Below, piece by piece: positions 46,725 to 58,100 of a DNA stretch of 64,000 nucleotides; the first letter of the stretch is position 1, and every line of letters starts with the position of its first letter. The translations under genes and the position numbers were made by a program. A model generated the notes under the pieces. It ran no database searches and was not told the origin of the DNA. It was given only the letters and a program-made list of their open reading frames with translations. This DNA comes from Guillardia theta CCMP2712. Lineage: Eukaryota; Cryptophyceae; Pyrenomonadales; Geminigeraceae. The stretch spans positions 319,985-383,984 of the forward strand of contig NW_005434637.1 in NCBI RefSeq assembly GCF_000315625.1, read 5' to 3'.

Positions 46725-49700
46725 TCACACTAGCAACGGCATCATGTTTGCGTCCCCTTGCTGCATGGAGTGCAGGGAGATCGCCACGGCGAGCCCTCCT
46801 CCAAGAGCTCCTGCTGCTAGCAGGGTAAACTGCCGCAGACAACCCCGTCCTCTCGTCTTCACTCCATGACCCAAATGAATGCAGGGAGCATCCTTCGCCC
46901 GATCTCTCTCCTTCACGCTCTGCTCCTCCTTCATCTCACTCACTTCTTCCCTCACCCCACTGTCTCCTTCTTGCCTTCCCTTCTTCAGCAGCTCCTGCTG
47001 CAGGACCCCTTCAACCCCTGTCTCATTTGCTCGAGCTGCCTCGTCGCCCTTCCTTGAAAGCTGCACCTCCTCTGGCGACATTCCGTCCTCTCGTCTCCCG
47101 CATGCACTCTCTTCCACCTCAGACAGCAAGCTGCATGAGACCTCGAACTTCAGTCCCTTGTCCTCTCCCTCCTCCTCCTTTGCCTTCCCGTCGCTCCCCT
47201 GCAACCCAGGACTTTTCCTGCTCGTGCCCGACAAGTCTCGTTCGAGGTTCGAGGGCTGGCTTCCTCCTGAGGAGTCGCAGTCAGCGATGGAGGACAGCGC
47301 GGTCTCCTGGAGGGTGCCATGTAGCCACTGCGGGTTGTCGTCTGGAAGAGGAAGAGTCAGGGAGTAGGAGAGGAAGGGGGAGGAAATGATACTCTGGCCC
47401 GTAGATTCGTCTTCTTCGGCATGTACTGGGGAAGGATCCTCAACCTCCTCAGGAGCTGCTGACTTGTTGAGGAGCTGCAATGTAGGTCACGGGAGGATCG
47501 GGTGAGAGCGGGAAAGCAGAGAGATAGAAGGGATCGGTCAAGGGAGGAACAAAGATCAGGAAGGACGAGAAAAGATCTTGAAGGAAAGCGAAGGATCAGA
47601 GGTTGAGAGGTCGGGGAAGCGAACAGCGGAGGAGGAGGTAGAACCTCGAACTTCTCGTTGACAAGACCTTCGGTGACGATAGAGCGAGGAGTCATCGAAT
47701 TGAAGGACTCAGAACTTGACAAGTCACTTGTCTCTGAGTTTTCCATCGACAGCAACTCCTTCTTGTACTGGATACATCGTCCTCCTCGGGGCCTGGAGCA
47801 GGCAGCAGCAGTCAGTCGCGCTCGCCAGCCAGCTGTCAAACTTGACTCACGAGATCACGGTTGTGTTCAGGCGCTTCAGCTTCCCCCGCGGACTCGAAAG
47901 GCACAGGCCAAGGCCCAACTTCTTGAGCCCCAGGCTGACAGGGCTGGCGGAGTAGTGAGGAGAGGACATGTTTGCTCCAAGACGCAGCGAGGGAGGTAGA
48001 CTCAGAGCTGAGCTGGCAGGGGAGTAGGAGGGAGCGATGGGCGAGCCATCCATCCACTTGTCGTTACAATCATCGTGCTGAGACGCTGACAGAGTACCGC
48101 TCCTCTCGCTCTCTCGCCCTGTCTGCACCAGCCTCCACCGCATCTCCTCATCGTCGCCCTCATTGTTGTAGTCCGCCTCGTCCGCTAACCCCTCGCTCTC
48201 CTCCGACTCGTTGGCCGAGTCGGTCGACGAAGAAAGTCGGCTGCTCCTGCCATCGTCCGCGTCGTAGGTGACGTTCACATCTTCAACAACCGAGTGGCAA
48301 GAGTCTCCTGCTTCCAGGAAAGTCAGATGCAGGTCTGTAAAGCACAAGCATACGAACCATCGCTCCCTTCCTTTCCTTCTTCGTTGGACCGCAGGCCGTC
48401 CGTCCCCACCTCCATCCCTCCACTGGCTAAGTAGATAGAGTCGGTACATCCTCTTGACTGCTTCCCTAGCATCGCCTCCCCTTCGTCCTCTGCCTCGCAC
48501 TCTTTCCTAACATCCCCGCCGTCCTCCTGTCTCTGACAAGGAAGTACGAGCTCCTTCGTCTGATCATCTTGCCCTGCCGTCTTGGTTGTCCCTCCCCCGG
48601 TTCCCGTTTCTTCTCCTCTCCTTCTCAGGTCGGCCGTGTGCATATCATCCCCTCTCTCCTTTTGCTGCTCTGTGGATCCCTCGACCTCCTTGCTTCCCTC
48701 CCGCTCTTGATGTACATTGCCCCCCCCATGCTCCTCTACAGCATCCCTCCGAGGTGTCAGGAACATACTGACCTCTTCGTCCAACTCTTCTTTGACCGAC
48801 TCAGCCTCCTGCATGTGACAGGTGCACGCCGGATGTTTGAACTTGAGAGCCGGGCTCTTCCTATTGGTCCCTGGGGAGAACTCTAGCGCCTTGACATGCT
48901 CTGCCTTCGTGTGCCCGCACCCTCTGCATCTCCTGCACGCTGTGCCCTCCTGCTCCCCCTGCTTCTTCTTGGCCGGCGATCGCAGCAGCGACTCCTTCCT
49001 CGTGATCAGCTTCTTGCGCTCGTGGGGATCGTAGGGGATCTCCATATCGAAGTAATGGCCATTCATCACCGAAGCTTGCTCTCAAGTCAGCACATCTTGC
49101 ATGCAATCATGCATCATGCCTCACCATCCTTTCGACGATTCTCTTGGCACTTTTCAAACCTGCTCGATATCCACTGGTATCTGCCGTATTGCAAACATTA
49201 CGGCAGGAGTTGTAAGATGGTTCAGCTCACAGTTTGTAACATTCGTCGGAACTTTTGCCAGGATTCGCCCTCTTGCAAAGTCTATCACATGCAAATCAGG
49301 TGGAGCCACAGACAGATCAACATCACTTTTCCATCTTCAGCTTGTAGTTGCACTGATTCTTGAGCAGAAAGGCTTGGATCACCTTGAAATTCTGCTTCAT
49401 GCCATTCTCTGTTGTAGCAATCCAGAGCTTGAAAACGAAGCTCGTCAGTGCATAGGTTTGCCGACTTGCAATCAACAAAGCACAGTTTGCATCATCACGC
49501 CATCATTATAATCATCATCATTATCGCGCATCGTCACAGGAACTTTGGTACCTTTTCAAGTGGAAACTTTCCATAGAACAACCTATCAAGCAAGCGCCCG
49601 AAGACACAACCATCCTCGAGGCTTTGAAAATCTTCGAAGTTGTCGTCCAGCATCGTTCCAGCCCAAGACAGGACCTGCGATTTGCTCAAGTACCTTATCA

Positions 49701-50170
49701 AGAGTCAGTCCAAGAGCCCGGGCACCCTCCGCCTCCAGGCACCTGTTGCTGACCAGGTAACTCTGCGACGAGTTCTGACTCCCCGAGGTCTGCGATGTGT
49801 TGGGCGTGCTCGAGGTATCAGTCCACTCCAGCGAGCTCTCGAGGAGGAAGCCGGTGGTCGATGGAGAGGAACTCTTGTTGCATTCACTCCCTCCCGCCCC
49901 ATTGCCCCCCAGGAAGCTCTCTGCATAGCCGGTCTCTTGATGGACGATGGCTGTGAGCGCGTTCTCGACACGGTCCATCAGGGTGCAGCAATCTTGGACG
50001 AGATCATGGAGCACGTTGTTGTTCGGTGACATCTTGCAGATCTCCCTCTTCCCGATCTTTTCAAGGCCCTCGGTGATGGCCAAAGTTGGTACTTGATACA
50101 ACTCAACGTTTGCAGAGAGCGTTTCAAATTTCTCTTCTAGACTTCTGACCATTGTGTCCAGCTGCTCCAT
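46725..50170 (-). CDS. Large unknown protein with Cys-rich motif and C-terminal membrane segment
   Basis: Start ATG 50170 (MEQLDTMVRSLEEKFETLSA, a coiled coil) in an exon to about 49640 that includes NNVLHDLVQDCCTLMDRVEN. Small exons follow: CYNRENGMKQNFK, NQCNYKLKMEK and TLQEGESWQKFRRMLQT (about 49210-49440). A long exon (about 48350-49070) begins MNGHYFDMEIPYDPHERKKL and holds a Cys/His cluster, CRRCRGCGHTKAEH, then HPACTCHM. Ser/Glu-rich low-complexity regions follow (48200-47400). The last exon ends LAAGALGGGLAVAISLHSMQ before a stop at 46725. The hydrophobic end suggests a tail anchor. The Cys cluster could bind zinc. No family is recognised. The start and intermediate splice sites are approximate. 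Confidence 0.5.
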
Positions 50171-50922
50171 TCTTGCAGGATTTCGAGGCCTCGCAGCGCT
50201 CGCACAAGCTCAATGTCCTGAAAGGACCTTACAGGTTTGAACAGGCGCTCAGGTTGTTCTTCCTTCTCTCAACCGCCTACTCTACTCTCCTTCACGCATG
50301 ATGCATCTCACAAGATCGCGTAAGTCTCCCGTCCTTCAACTCGCTTGCCATCTTCGCGCACTCCACCTCCTCCTCCTCCTCCCCCTCCCTCCATCTCTTC
50401 GGCCCTACACCCTCGGCCATCAACAATCCATCTCATCGAGTTGTACCCCAACTACCCCCCCGTGGGCCCCGGCCCCCACCCAAAGGGTCACTACCCCACC
50501 ACCGCCACCTTGAGTTTTTGAAGTACCCACCCCTACAACGATACACCTCTCTATGTATGGAGGGATCAGTCCTTTTCGACCCCCTGGGGTGACTACCCCA
50601 CCGAATCAAAGTACCCTCAATAGTCCAAGTCTTTAGAAAGGGACGGTGGTCAGCATCAAGACCGTTTACCCACCCTCTTGTTTTCAGCAGACCACCCACC
50701 CTTTGGTTGAATTATTGGATTTTTGATTTGTACCACCCCCTCCGACTTCTACAAAAAAACATCTTGTAAAAGGTTGGCCCAACGGGTCATTGTAACGGAT
50801 AACGATTTTGGTAACGGTGCAGACCTATTTCCGTGGCATGGCAGTGGCGATGGGAAAGGGAGGAGGGAGCAGGTAACGGGAATGTACAGAAGCTTGTTGT
50901 AGGACTCGATCCGTCGGACAGG
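50171..50922. repeat. CACCC/TACCCC-rich tract in a divergent intergenic region
   Basis: Between divergent starts at 50170 and 50923. From 50430 to 50740 it is rich in CTACCCC, CCACCC and GGGGTG words like the 30-kb tract. GTGGGCCCCGGCCCCCAC at about 50460 is a near-palindrome. No gene is seen. Promoters for both neighbours must lie here. Confidence 0.5.
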
Positions 50923-53900
50923 ATGGCTGAAGCAAGTATGTCGTCGGGTGCGGAGAAGGTGGCGAAGTACCGCAGACTGGTGGTGTTCTTCGCTTGTTTG
51001 GGACTTGTTGGACTAGTTTCTTACTTCTACAGTCAAAGAGATGACGGATTGGTGTACAAGGGGTACGATGATAATGTGATCCTCTCGTCAAGCAACGTGT
51101 ATGTCTCCGACACAGTCGCAAAGGAGAGGGCTGCAATTGCCCGAAGAAAGGAAATCAACGAAATTAATCGCGCCGAGGCTGTCTTGAAGGCAAAGATCTT
51201 AGCAGAACAGCTCAGTTCCCTGCAGAAACAGATAGGTGACCAGGGCTCGGTACTCAAAACTCATCTGAAAGTGCCCACGGAGAAGGAGCAAAGAGACACC
51301 ATCGTGGGAGCTTCGCCACAGGCTGTCATGGCGGCTAAAGACCGCCTTCACACCATGGCGCTGAAAAACTTGATAGTGAAGAGAAGAGACGACGATGATG
51401 TCACGAAGGCGCACTCGGGTGGAGGAGATGTGAGAGTGGAGGATCAAGGAAACGCGAGGGAGTCTCGGGAGCTGAGAATGGAGCTGAAGCACATAGAACA
51501 GCAGGAAGACAACGATCTTCAGTCGCTGAAGCACAAGATCGAGGGGTTTGGGAGCAAAGAGCGTCATCATCCATCCCATCTTGCCCTGGGCACGAACACT
51601 CCACACAAGGCGGAGGAAAGGGATTTTTTCGTAGAGAAAGGACAGAGTCTGGCGCTGAAGTCGAGCGACTCACGAGTTGTAAAGGACTTCAATGCGACTA
51701 ACGCGACTCTGAGAAAGGGCTCTGGTGAGAGATATGCAAGGGGCGATGGTTACCTCAGCGACAAGACATTGAATGATGTGTTGAGGCTCGCGAGGGAGGA
51801 CGAGGAGTACTTCCACTACGGCAGGTCTTTCAACAGATCGTCCCTTCGCCCACATGACAGCAAGCAGAACTCTGTTGCTTCCAATGCATCCAGCGCTGTT
51901 CTGAACAGCCTGATCGACTTGAACTCCTCCAGTTCATCGTCAGCAGCGGCGGAGTCGACCACACCGCATGTTGGTTCTTCGATCGCAACGCAAGCGGCGG
52001 AGCGCGTTGAGAAACATGTTGCTGTTCACCTGAAAGTTGAGAACCCGACCAAGTCTGACCCGGTGACTAAGAGCGAACAACAGCACCAGGTCATGGCGGG
52101 GAACATTTCTGCTGCGAAGAAGAAGCCAAGTGTTGCCAAGTATGCAATCAAGGAGATCAATCCGCTGAAAGTGATCGACCAAGCGCTGATGAAGGAGGCA
52201 GAGTCATCAGAACGCAAAACTCGTGAAACCGTCAAGAAGAGTCCTGAGCATGCGCCAGTGATTCATCCGGCCGTGAGAGAAGAGAAAGAAGTGAAGAAGT
52301 CAATCGTCGTTCACAAACATCGGTGAGTCCCATGTCGGGGTTGATCCGTTGCCGATCTCCTCTCTCCCGAGTGTGACGAGTCTCAGCAGGAGTGATGAGA
52401 AGAAGGATTGGCACGTCATCGACCCTCTGAAGATCATCAACAAGGCATACGACGAAGAGAAAATGAAGAGAGAATCGAAGTCAGTCGAGGACAAGAGGAT
52501 GGAAAACCACCGCCGGGTCGCTGCTGAAAGGTTCGCCGACCTCGTCCGTCTGAGCTGGGTCTTCTCACCTGTGTGCAGACTCGCGAAGTTGAACGAGCAG
52601 CATCTTGCCGTCCCTTCCTCCCAACAGCTCGCTGTAGATCACAGCAGAAAGGTATCCTCTATCCTCTCCCTCTCCTCACCTCGACCAGTAGGGTCAAACA
52701 GCCTCCTCCCCTGATTCAATTTTATTCACATCCCCTCCTCGTCCCTTCGCACTTCCTCCTCTCCTCCGCCTCTCCTTCCATCCTCTTCCTCCCTCCTCTT
52801 CTTCTCTCCTCCTCTCTTCCTCTCTCTCCGGCTCCTCTCAGCTCAGTGTTAGGGTGGAATCGCCAAAGCTCAACCCAAAGTCGTTCACCCTGTGAAAGAA
52901 CATCCAGAGGAGATGAATCCTCTCGAGATCATCAACGAGGCGCTCAAGAAGGAATCTGAGTCGACCCAGCCGAAAGGTCCTCCTCCTCCTCCTCCTCCTC
53001 CTCCTCCTCCTCCTCCTCCTCCTCCTCCTCCTCCTCCTCCTCCTCCTCCTCCTCCTCCTCCTCCGTCTGCTCACTATGTTACAGCCAAGGTACCTTCAAA
53101 GCCTGCTAAGGGTTCCATCCGCTACATGTTTGGGGATAAGGTTTACCACGATATTTTCTCCTCCTCCTCACCTCCTGCTCCCTACTTGCTCTGCTCGCCT
53201 CGCTCCCCCATGACTGTGCCGCCTCCTCCTCAGAGTGCCGCCTCCTGCGTCTGACTCTGTTTCAGGTCGGGGCCAAGGTTGGTTCGCTGATCCGGAAGGT
53301 GAGGAAGAGCGAAGGGATTTCCCCGAGGAAGGAGAGCAGGTGGGAGTGACGTCGTGCTGGGGAGGTGCTGAGGCCTCTGCAGGGGAGCAAAGGGGGTGCA
53401 TCCTTCGATCCTCGACACAGACAAGGTTCTTCCTCGCCTTAGTCCACATGAGCCAAAACAAACCTGCCCCACCCTCCACCCTCTACCTCCTCCTACTGCA
53501 CCACTCACTCCCTCCCTCCCTCCCTCACCCACTCACTCACCCACTCACTCACTCACTCGCTCGCTCGCTCCTCTTTCTTTCTCGTCCCCCTCCTCTCTTT
53601 CTTGTCCTCAAGGTACCGGACAGGACAAGGAGGCCATGAACGATCTCGAGCAGATGGACAAAGAGGGTCTGCTCAAGTCTGTGCAAGCGAAGCAGAAGAG
53701 GCTGGAAAGGATCGCGAGCCATGGAGGCAAAAAGGTGAGTGAGCGAGGAGGGAGAGAAAGAAGGGAGGAGGAGGAGGAGGAGGAGGAGGAGGAGGCCTGA
53801 ACGAGCTTACAGGTGAAGTTTGGAGAGCGGGAGCAGGAGGCGATGAAGGATCTTGAGGTGAAACGAGAGGAGGAGGAGGAGGATCAGTAACAAGGTTGAA

Positions 53901-54139
53901 GCTGCTCGACAAACGAGGGATGCTGAAGAAGACTTCGCAAGCACTCCAAGGCAGCAGGTGGAGGAGAGCAGGGCGAGAGAGTAGGAGGAGATGACATTTT
54001 TTTTAGCAGGGAGGGAGACGAGGAGCAGGAGCAGGAGCAGGATGATGGGCAAGACAGTGGTCACTCGATGCTGAACCTCTTCGGTTCTCAGGCAAAGGCT
54101 CGGTATCATGACCTGACCAAGTGGAGGAGCAAGGGATGA
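50923..54139 (+). CDS. Single-pass membrane protein with internal NPL-x-IIN repeats
   Basis: ATG 50923 (MAEASMSSGAEKVAKYRR) opens a long exon to 52322. A transmembrane segment, LVVFFACLGLVGLVSYFYS, sits at about residues 19-37 with a basic N-terminal side, so N-in topology is likely. The rest is charged and mostly helical or disordered. Three related motifs recur in successive exons: EINPLKVIDQALMKEAES (52150-52205), HVIDPLKIINKAYDEEKMKR (52412-52471) and EMNPLEIINEALKKESES (52911-52964). Two later exons share DKEAMNDLEQMDKEGLLK and EQEAMKDLE, KLLDKRGMLKK. The last exon ends YHDLTKWRSKG with TGA at 54139. The long (CCT)n at 52978-53062 is best read as intron, since a GT donor precedes it. No known family is recognised. 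Confidence 0.6.
52978..53063 (+). repeat. (CCT)n microsatellite
   Basis: About 28 CCT triplets. The frame is open as poly-Pro, but the tract follows a GT donor (AAAGGTCC) and precedes an ACAG acceptor at 53088. It matches the intron texture elsewhere. Confidence 0.85.
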
Positions 54140-54352
54140 AGAGGAGGAGGGGGCTACGGGCAGGCGATGTAGAATAATGATGGGGAATTGTACATGAAAT
54201 ACAGGATCGGCATTTTTTGGAGGAAGAACACATAAGGGAAAGAGGGGAAGAAGTGAGGGCGAGCAGGAAACGTGGCAGGGAAGGAGGAAGAGGGTAAGGG
54301 AGGAGGAAGGGAAGGCAAGAAGGGCATTAAGAAGCAAAGCAGTACGTATGGT

Positions 54353-55320
54353 TTATAGATGCCTCCTACCGTTGTGCTCTTTTACAGCAGACTGATGATA
54401 GCCCTCAGTAAGGACGAGGGGACTGAGCAGCAGGAGCCCCCTCCTTTTCCTCTCCCTCTTCTTCTCCTCCTCCGCTTCCTCTCCTCCTTCCCCTTTTGCC
54501 TCCTCTGTCGTTCCGCTGCCAACTTTTTCATTCTTCCTTGTCCTGTCCTCCTCCTTCCTCCGCTCCACTTCTGTACTGGGTCTGTCAACCCACATAGGAG
54601 GAGCGACCGTAATGAAACTTGGGTTCGCTTCGCCGAAAGACGCATCAAGCTCCTCCTGTACGACCTCGCCCTCCTCCTCCTCCTCCGCTCCCTCCTCCTC
54701 CTCGACTTTCTGATCCACCCGTGTATCTTCGGGGCGAGGCTTCACTTCCTCCGCCGATTCTTGTCCAGTCTCAGTCTTCTGCTTCTTGTCCTCACAATCG
54801 CTCCTCACACGAGGAGGAGGAGGAGGAGGAGGAGGAGATGCTGCGGGTGCAGTAGAGGTAGCAGCCCTCACAGAGGGATATGCCGCAGCAGCAGCAGCAG
54901 CAGCAGCGGGAGGAGGAAGCAACGCCGAGCAGAGCTTGTTGAGCTGATCCTCCACATTTGATAACTTTTGGTCGTGCTGGAATGAACAAGGTCGTCAAGA
55001 GAAATGAACAACGTCCGGAGCAGCGGAAGCGGAAAAGAAATACGAGGAGCAGATAGAGGTGTCAAGTGAACAAGTAACAGAAGAGACAGAGGAAGAGGAG
55101 GAGGAGGAGGAGGAGGAGAGGTGGTGGTGGTGGTGGTGGAGGAGGAGGAGGAGGAGGAGGAGTAACAGCAGTATCCTACCGCGGCGAAGTTTGTCTCAAT
55201 CTTGGAGCTGAGTGTTTTGCTCTGCTCCATTACCATCTTTCCCAGCATCTCGACTTGAAGCTCCATGAGTTTCAGATGAAGCGTGATGGCGCGAAACCTG
55301 CGGAGAGTGAGCTTGGACCG

Positions 55321-55412
<92 letters not shown>

Positions 55413-58100
55413 AAGACAACGTACTCCATCGTGTCAGTCTCCATCATCGCATCGTTCAGCAAGAGTCCAGCAAACCTCCTCAGCTCCTTCCTCATGATGT
55501 CCTGCGATACCGTTGAGACTCTCCCAGCTCTCCTGCACTTCACTCCTCCCTCTCGCCTCCCCCCCCACCTGGAACAGAGCAGAGTCGAAGCTTCCTGTCA
55601 AAACGTCTCAGCAGGGCAGCAGCAACGGCAGGACGTCCCTCACCCTCCTCGTTGCAGAGCTTCCCTCGCTTCGTCATCCTGCATGAGGATCAGGTGGGGG
55701 CCATGAGATGTCAAAACTCGACATGTCAAAGTCATCCTGGCTGATGTAGATCTGCTCCGACAACGTCGGCAGCTGCTTCAGCGCCATCTGCAGCTCCAGG
55801 AAGTCCAGGTGACCCGAGCCGTCCAGGTCGAGCCTGTCGCAGGATAAGAGGAAGAGGACGAGAAGAAAGAAAGCAGAAGCGTTGGGAGCAGGGGAAGGAG
55901 GATAGAAAGGGGAAAGGATGATACAGAATGGAAGCAGCAGCAGCAGAAGCAGCAGCAATGCGATGTAGAGGAGGAAGGATGAGGATGGGAGAGAGAAGGG
56001 GAAGAGGAGGAAGGAGGGGAAGGGCAGGAAGGAAGGTGGGCCCACCTCTTGAAGAGGGTGTCAATCTTTTCCTCCAGGTCCTCCTCGTCCTGGAACCTCG
56101 CCAGGTAACCCGTGAGGGGGTCAAGGGGACCCTTGGTCCGATGCCTGTTCCTCTCCGCGTCCTTGACCCTGTTCTGCCGCTCCTTCTCCTCTGTGACTGA
56201 CGTTATGAACTCGTCCAGAAGCACCTGCCCGCTGCTCTCAGCTGCCCGGCACGGACAAGGTACCGCATTCTCCTCCTTACCGCCACCACGATGTTGATCA
56301 GCACGACCCCAGCAAGGAGGACGTAGCTGACGAAGAAGAAGGCGACGCCGAGGTCAACCTTTCCCTCTTCCGACACGAACAGCGTCCTTGCAACGGAAGA
56401 AGCCCAGCTATCGCCGGTGACGACTTGGAACAGCGTGAACAAGCTTGCTGAGAGAGAACAAGTCAAACTCATCCTCTGCCTCGTCCTCCTCCTTGACCCC
56501 GTCCCCTATCCTCCACCTCCTTGACTCCCGTTCTGCCGTCTTGCTCTTCTTCCCTGACCTCCACCTCCTCCCCTATGAATCCTTGAGACCCGTCTCCTCT
56601 CCTCCTCATCCTTGACCTGACCCTCATTTCCTCCTTCCCACTCCTCAACCTCTGTGCATACATGAGAACTGAGCGAAGAACTTGGACCGCTCGCAGTACA
56701 AGTGCGTGCCGAACGAGGCATAAACGCAAGTCACGATGAGGAGAACGACGAAGCTGTTTGCAACGGGATACAAGGATGCGGTAAGAGCACGTAGGATCCT
56801 GTGGAAACAGCGTGAGAGTCAGCTGTGGGGAGGTGAAAGTGGGGAGGAGGAGTAGGAGGGAGTGGAAGAGCAAGAGATGGGTAGTACGGGTACAAGAGCG
56901 GGTACAAGGTAGAGCGATTGGGGAGGGCATTGGGATGAAGGCATGGATATGCCGTACCGATTCAGAGACTGCAGACGTCGGAATAGCCTCACCACCTGCC
57001 CTCACAACTTCAACAACTCCTTCAGAGATCAAAAGATCGTGCACAACCCGAAAAATTCGAATCGTTCTGAGAAGCTGCAGCCCAGGCAGACCAGACAAGC
57101 TGACGGAGAGGACTGAGATGGAGACAACGACCAGGTCCAACAAGCTGTAGGGGTCCGTATAGAATGCTTTGAAGTAGTTGGCAGACTTTGCAAACAAGTT
57201 CAGCGCAAGTTCCTTCACAAACGTTAGAGGACAAACACATGTCGCGAGCTCCGAAGTTACCGCACAGAAGATGGTCGTGAAAGTGATCTCAGCCGTTCTG
57301 AAGACTCCACCAACAGGAGAGTTGCTGTCAGGAAGCAGCTCGGACTCGATTAGGTCGAATACAAAGCTGCACAAGATCAGGATTGCGATGATTGTCTGCA
57401 CGACGGTGGACTCATAGATATGGAGAGTGCTGCCCCTCATCTTCATCAGCAGCGTTTGCTTCGACAGCCTGCTCCTTTTGTACTTCTGTCGCGCAGCCGC
57501 CATGGTCTTGTACAGATGATCCAACCACAAGCACAGCTCATCCTCATCCTGAGCCCTGTACGTGTACGTCCTCCCACTGTTGAACCCTCCCTCCTGGGTC
57601 GCGATCTTGAACTCCTTCGATTGGTTCGGCAACAGACCGTACACACTGCTTTCCTTCCGGCTCATCGTTATCCTCTTTGGGTTTGAGTGGTTCGAAGAGT
57701 TCTGCGCTGCCGACTCCTCTTCGATGATCGCAATTATCTCGTGCAGCGGGATCTGGTCGACCACGTTGTTCATATCGTCATCGATCCTTGCAAAGAGCAG
57801 GTGGGTCGAGGTCAGCACGGCTCTTCGCTGCTGCCATGTGATGGAGGACCTAGTTCAACAAGACGCCAGTCAACTGTCAGGGAGAGGAGGAGCGTCAAGA
57901 ATCAACGCACCCTACGATCTTCTTCTCCAGGATGCCAGAGAAGATGCAGGAGTGCTCCGACGGCATTCTGGCAGGGAGGTGAGAGGAGAGGAGTGAGGCG
58001 AGCACAGGAAGCAACCTCTGATCTTGAAGCTCATCCCGAAACCGAAGGTCAGGTGAACGAATCTTCTTCTTATGCGCCACGACGATCGCTGCAGCCATGA
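54353..58100 (-). CDS. Single-domain voltage-gated cation channel with PH domain and EF-hand
   Basis: Proposed start about 58097 (MAAAIVVAHKKKIRSP). A PH domain follows: EHSCIFSGILEKKIVG, then ITWQQRRAVLTSTHLLFARI, IPLHEIIAIIEEE and DELCLWLDHLYKTMAAAR. Then comes one six-helix channel domain. S1 is TIIAILILCSFVFDLIESE, S2 FRTAEITFTTIFCAVTSEL and S3 LLDLVVVSISVLSVSLSGL. S4 has LLRTIRIFRVVHDLL, with three Arg at three-residue spacing. S5 is SFVVLLIVTCVYASFG. The pore reads LFTLFQVVTGDSWASSVART (TGDSW codons 56404-56418), and S6 is FFVSYVLLAGVVLINIVVA. The C-terminus has an EF-hand-like LDLDGSGHLDFLELQM (about 55780-55830), a coiled coil (RFRAITLHLKLMELQVEML) and a Glu/Pro-rich tail ending at 54353. 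The architecture resembles single-domain eukaryotic or bacterial Na/Ca channels (BacNav, EukCat groups), where four subunits assemble. Ion selectivity is not certain. Confidence 0.85.
54884..54908 (-). repeat. (GCA)n exonic repeat encoding poly-Ala
   Basis: GCA/GCT repeat in the channel's last exon, which encodes an Ala run (nine residues) within a low-complexity tail. Confidence 0.7.
55322..55410 (-). repeat. (CTCCTG)n hexamer array, sense strand of the channel gene
   Basis: About 14 copies. On + it reads CAGGAG. It is the same hexamer as the one at 13050-13212 in an unrelated gene, and again in sense orientation and within an intron. Confidence 0.9.

Noticed and set aside
52978-53063. Poly-proline protein segment
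   Set aside because: The tract begins directly after a usable GT donor and ends before an acceptor; (CCT)n fits the intron texture better than an exon of about 28 prolines.
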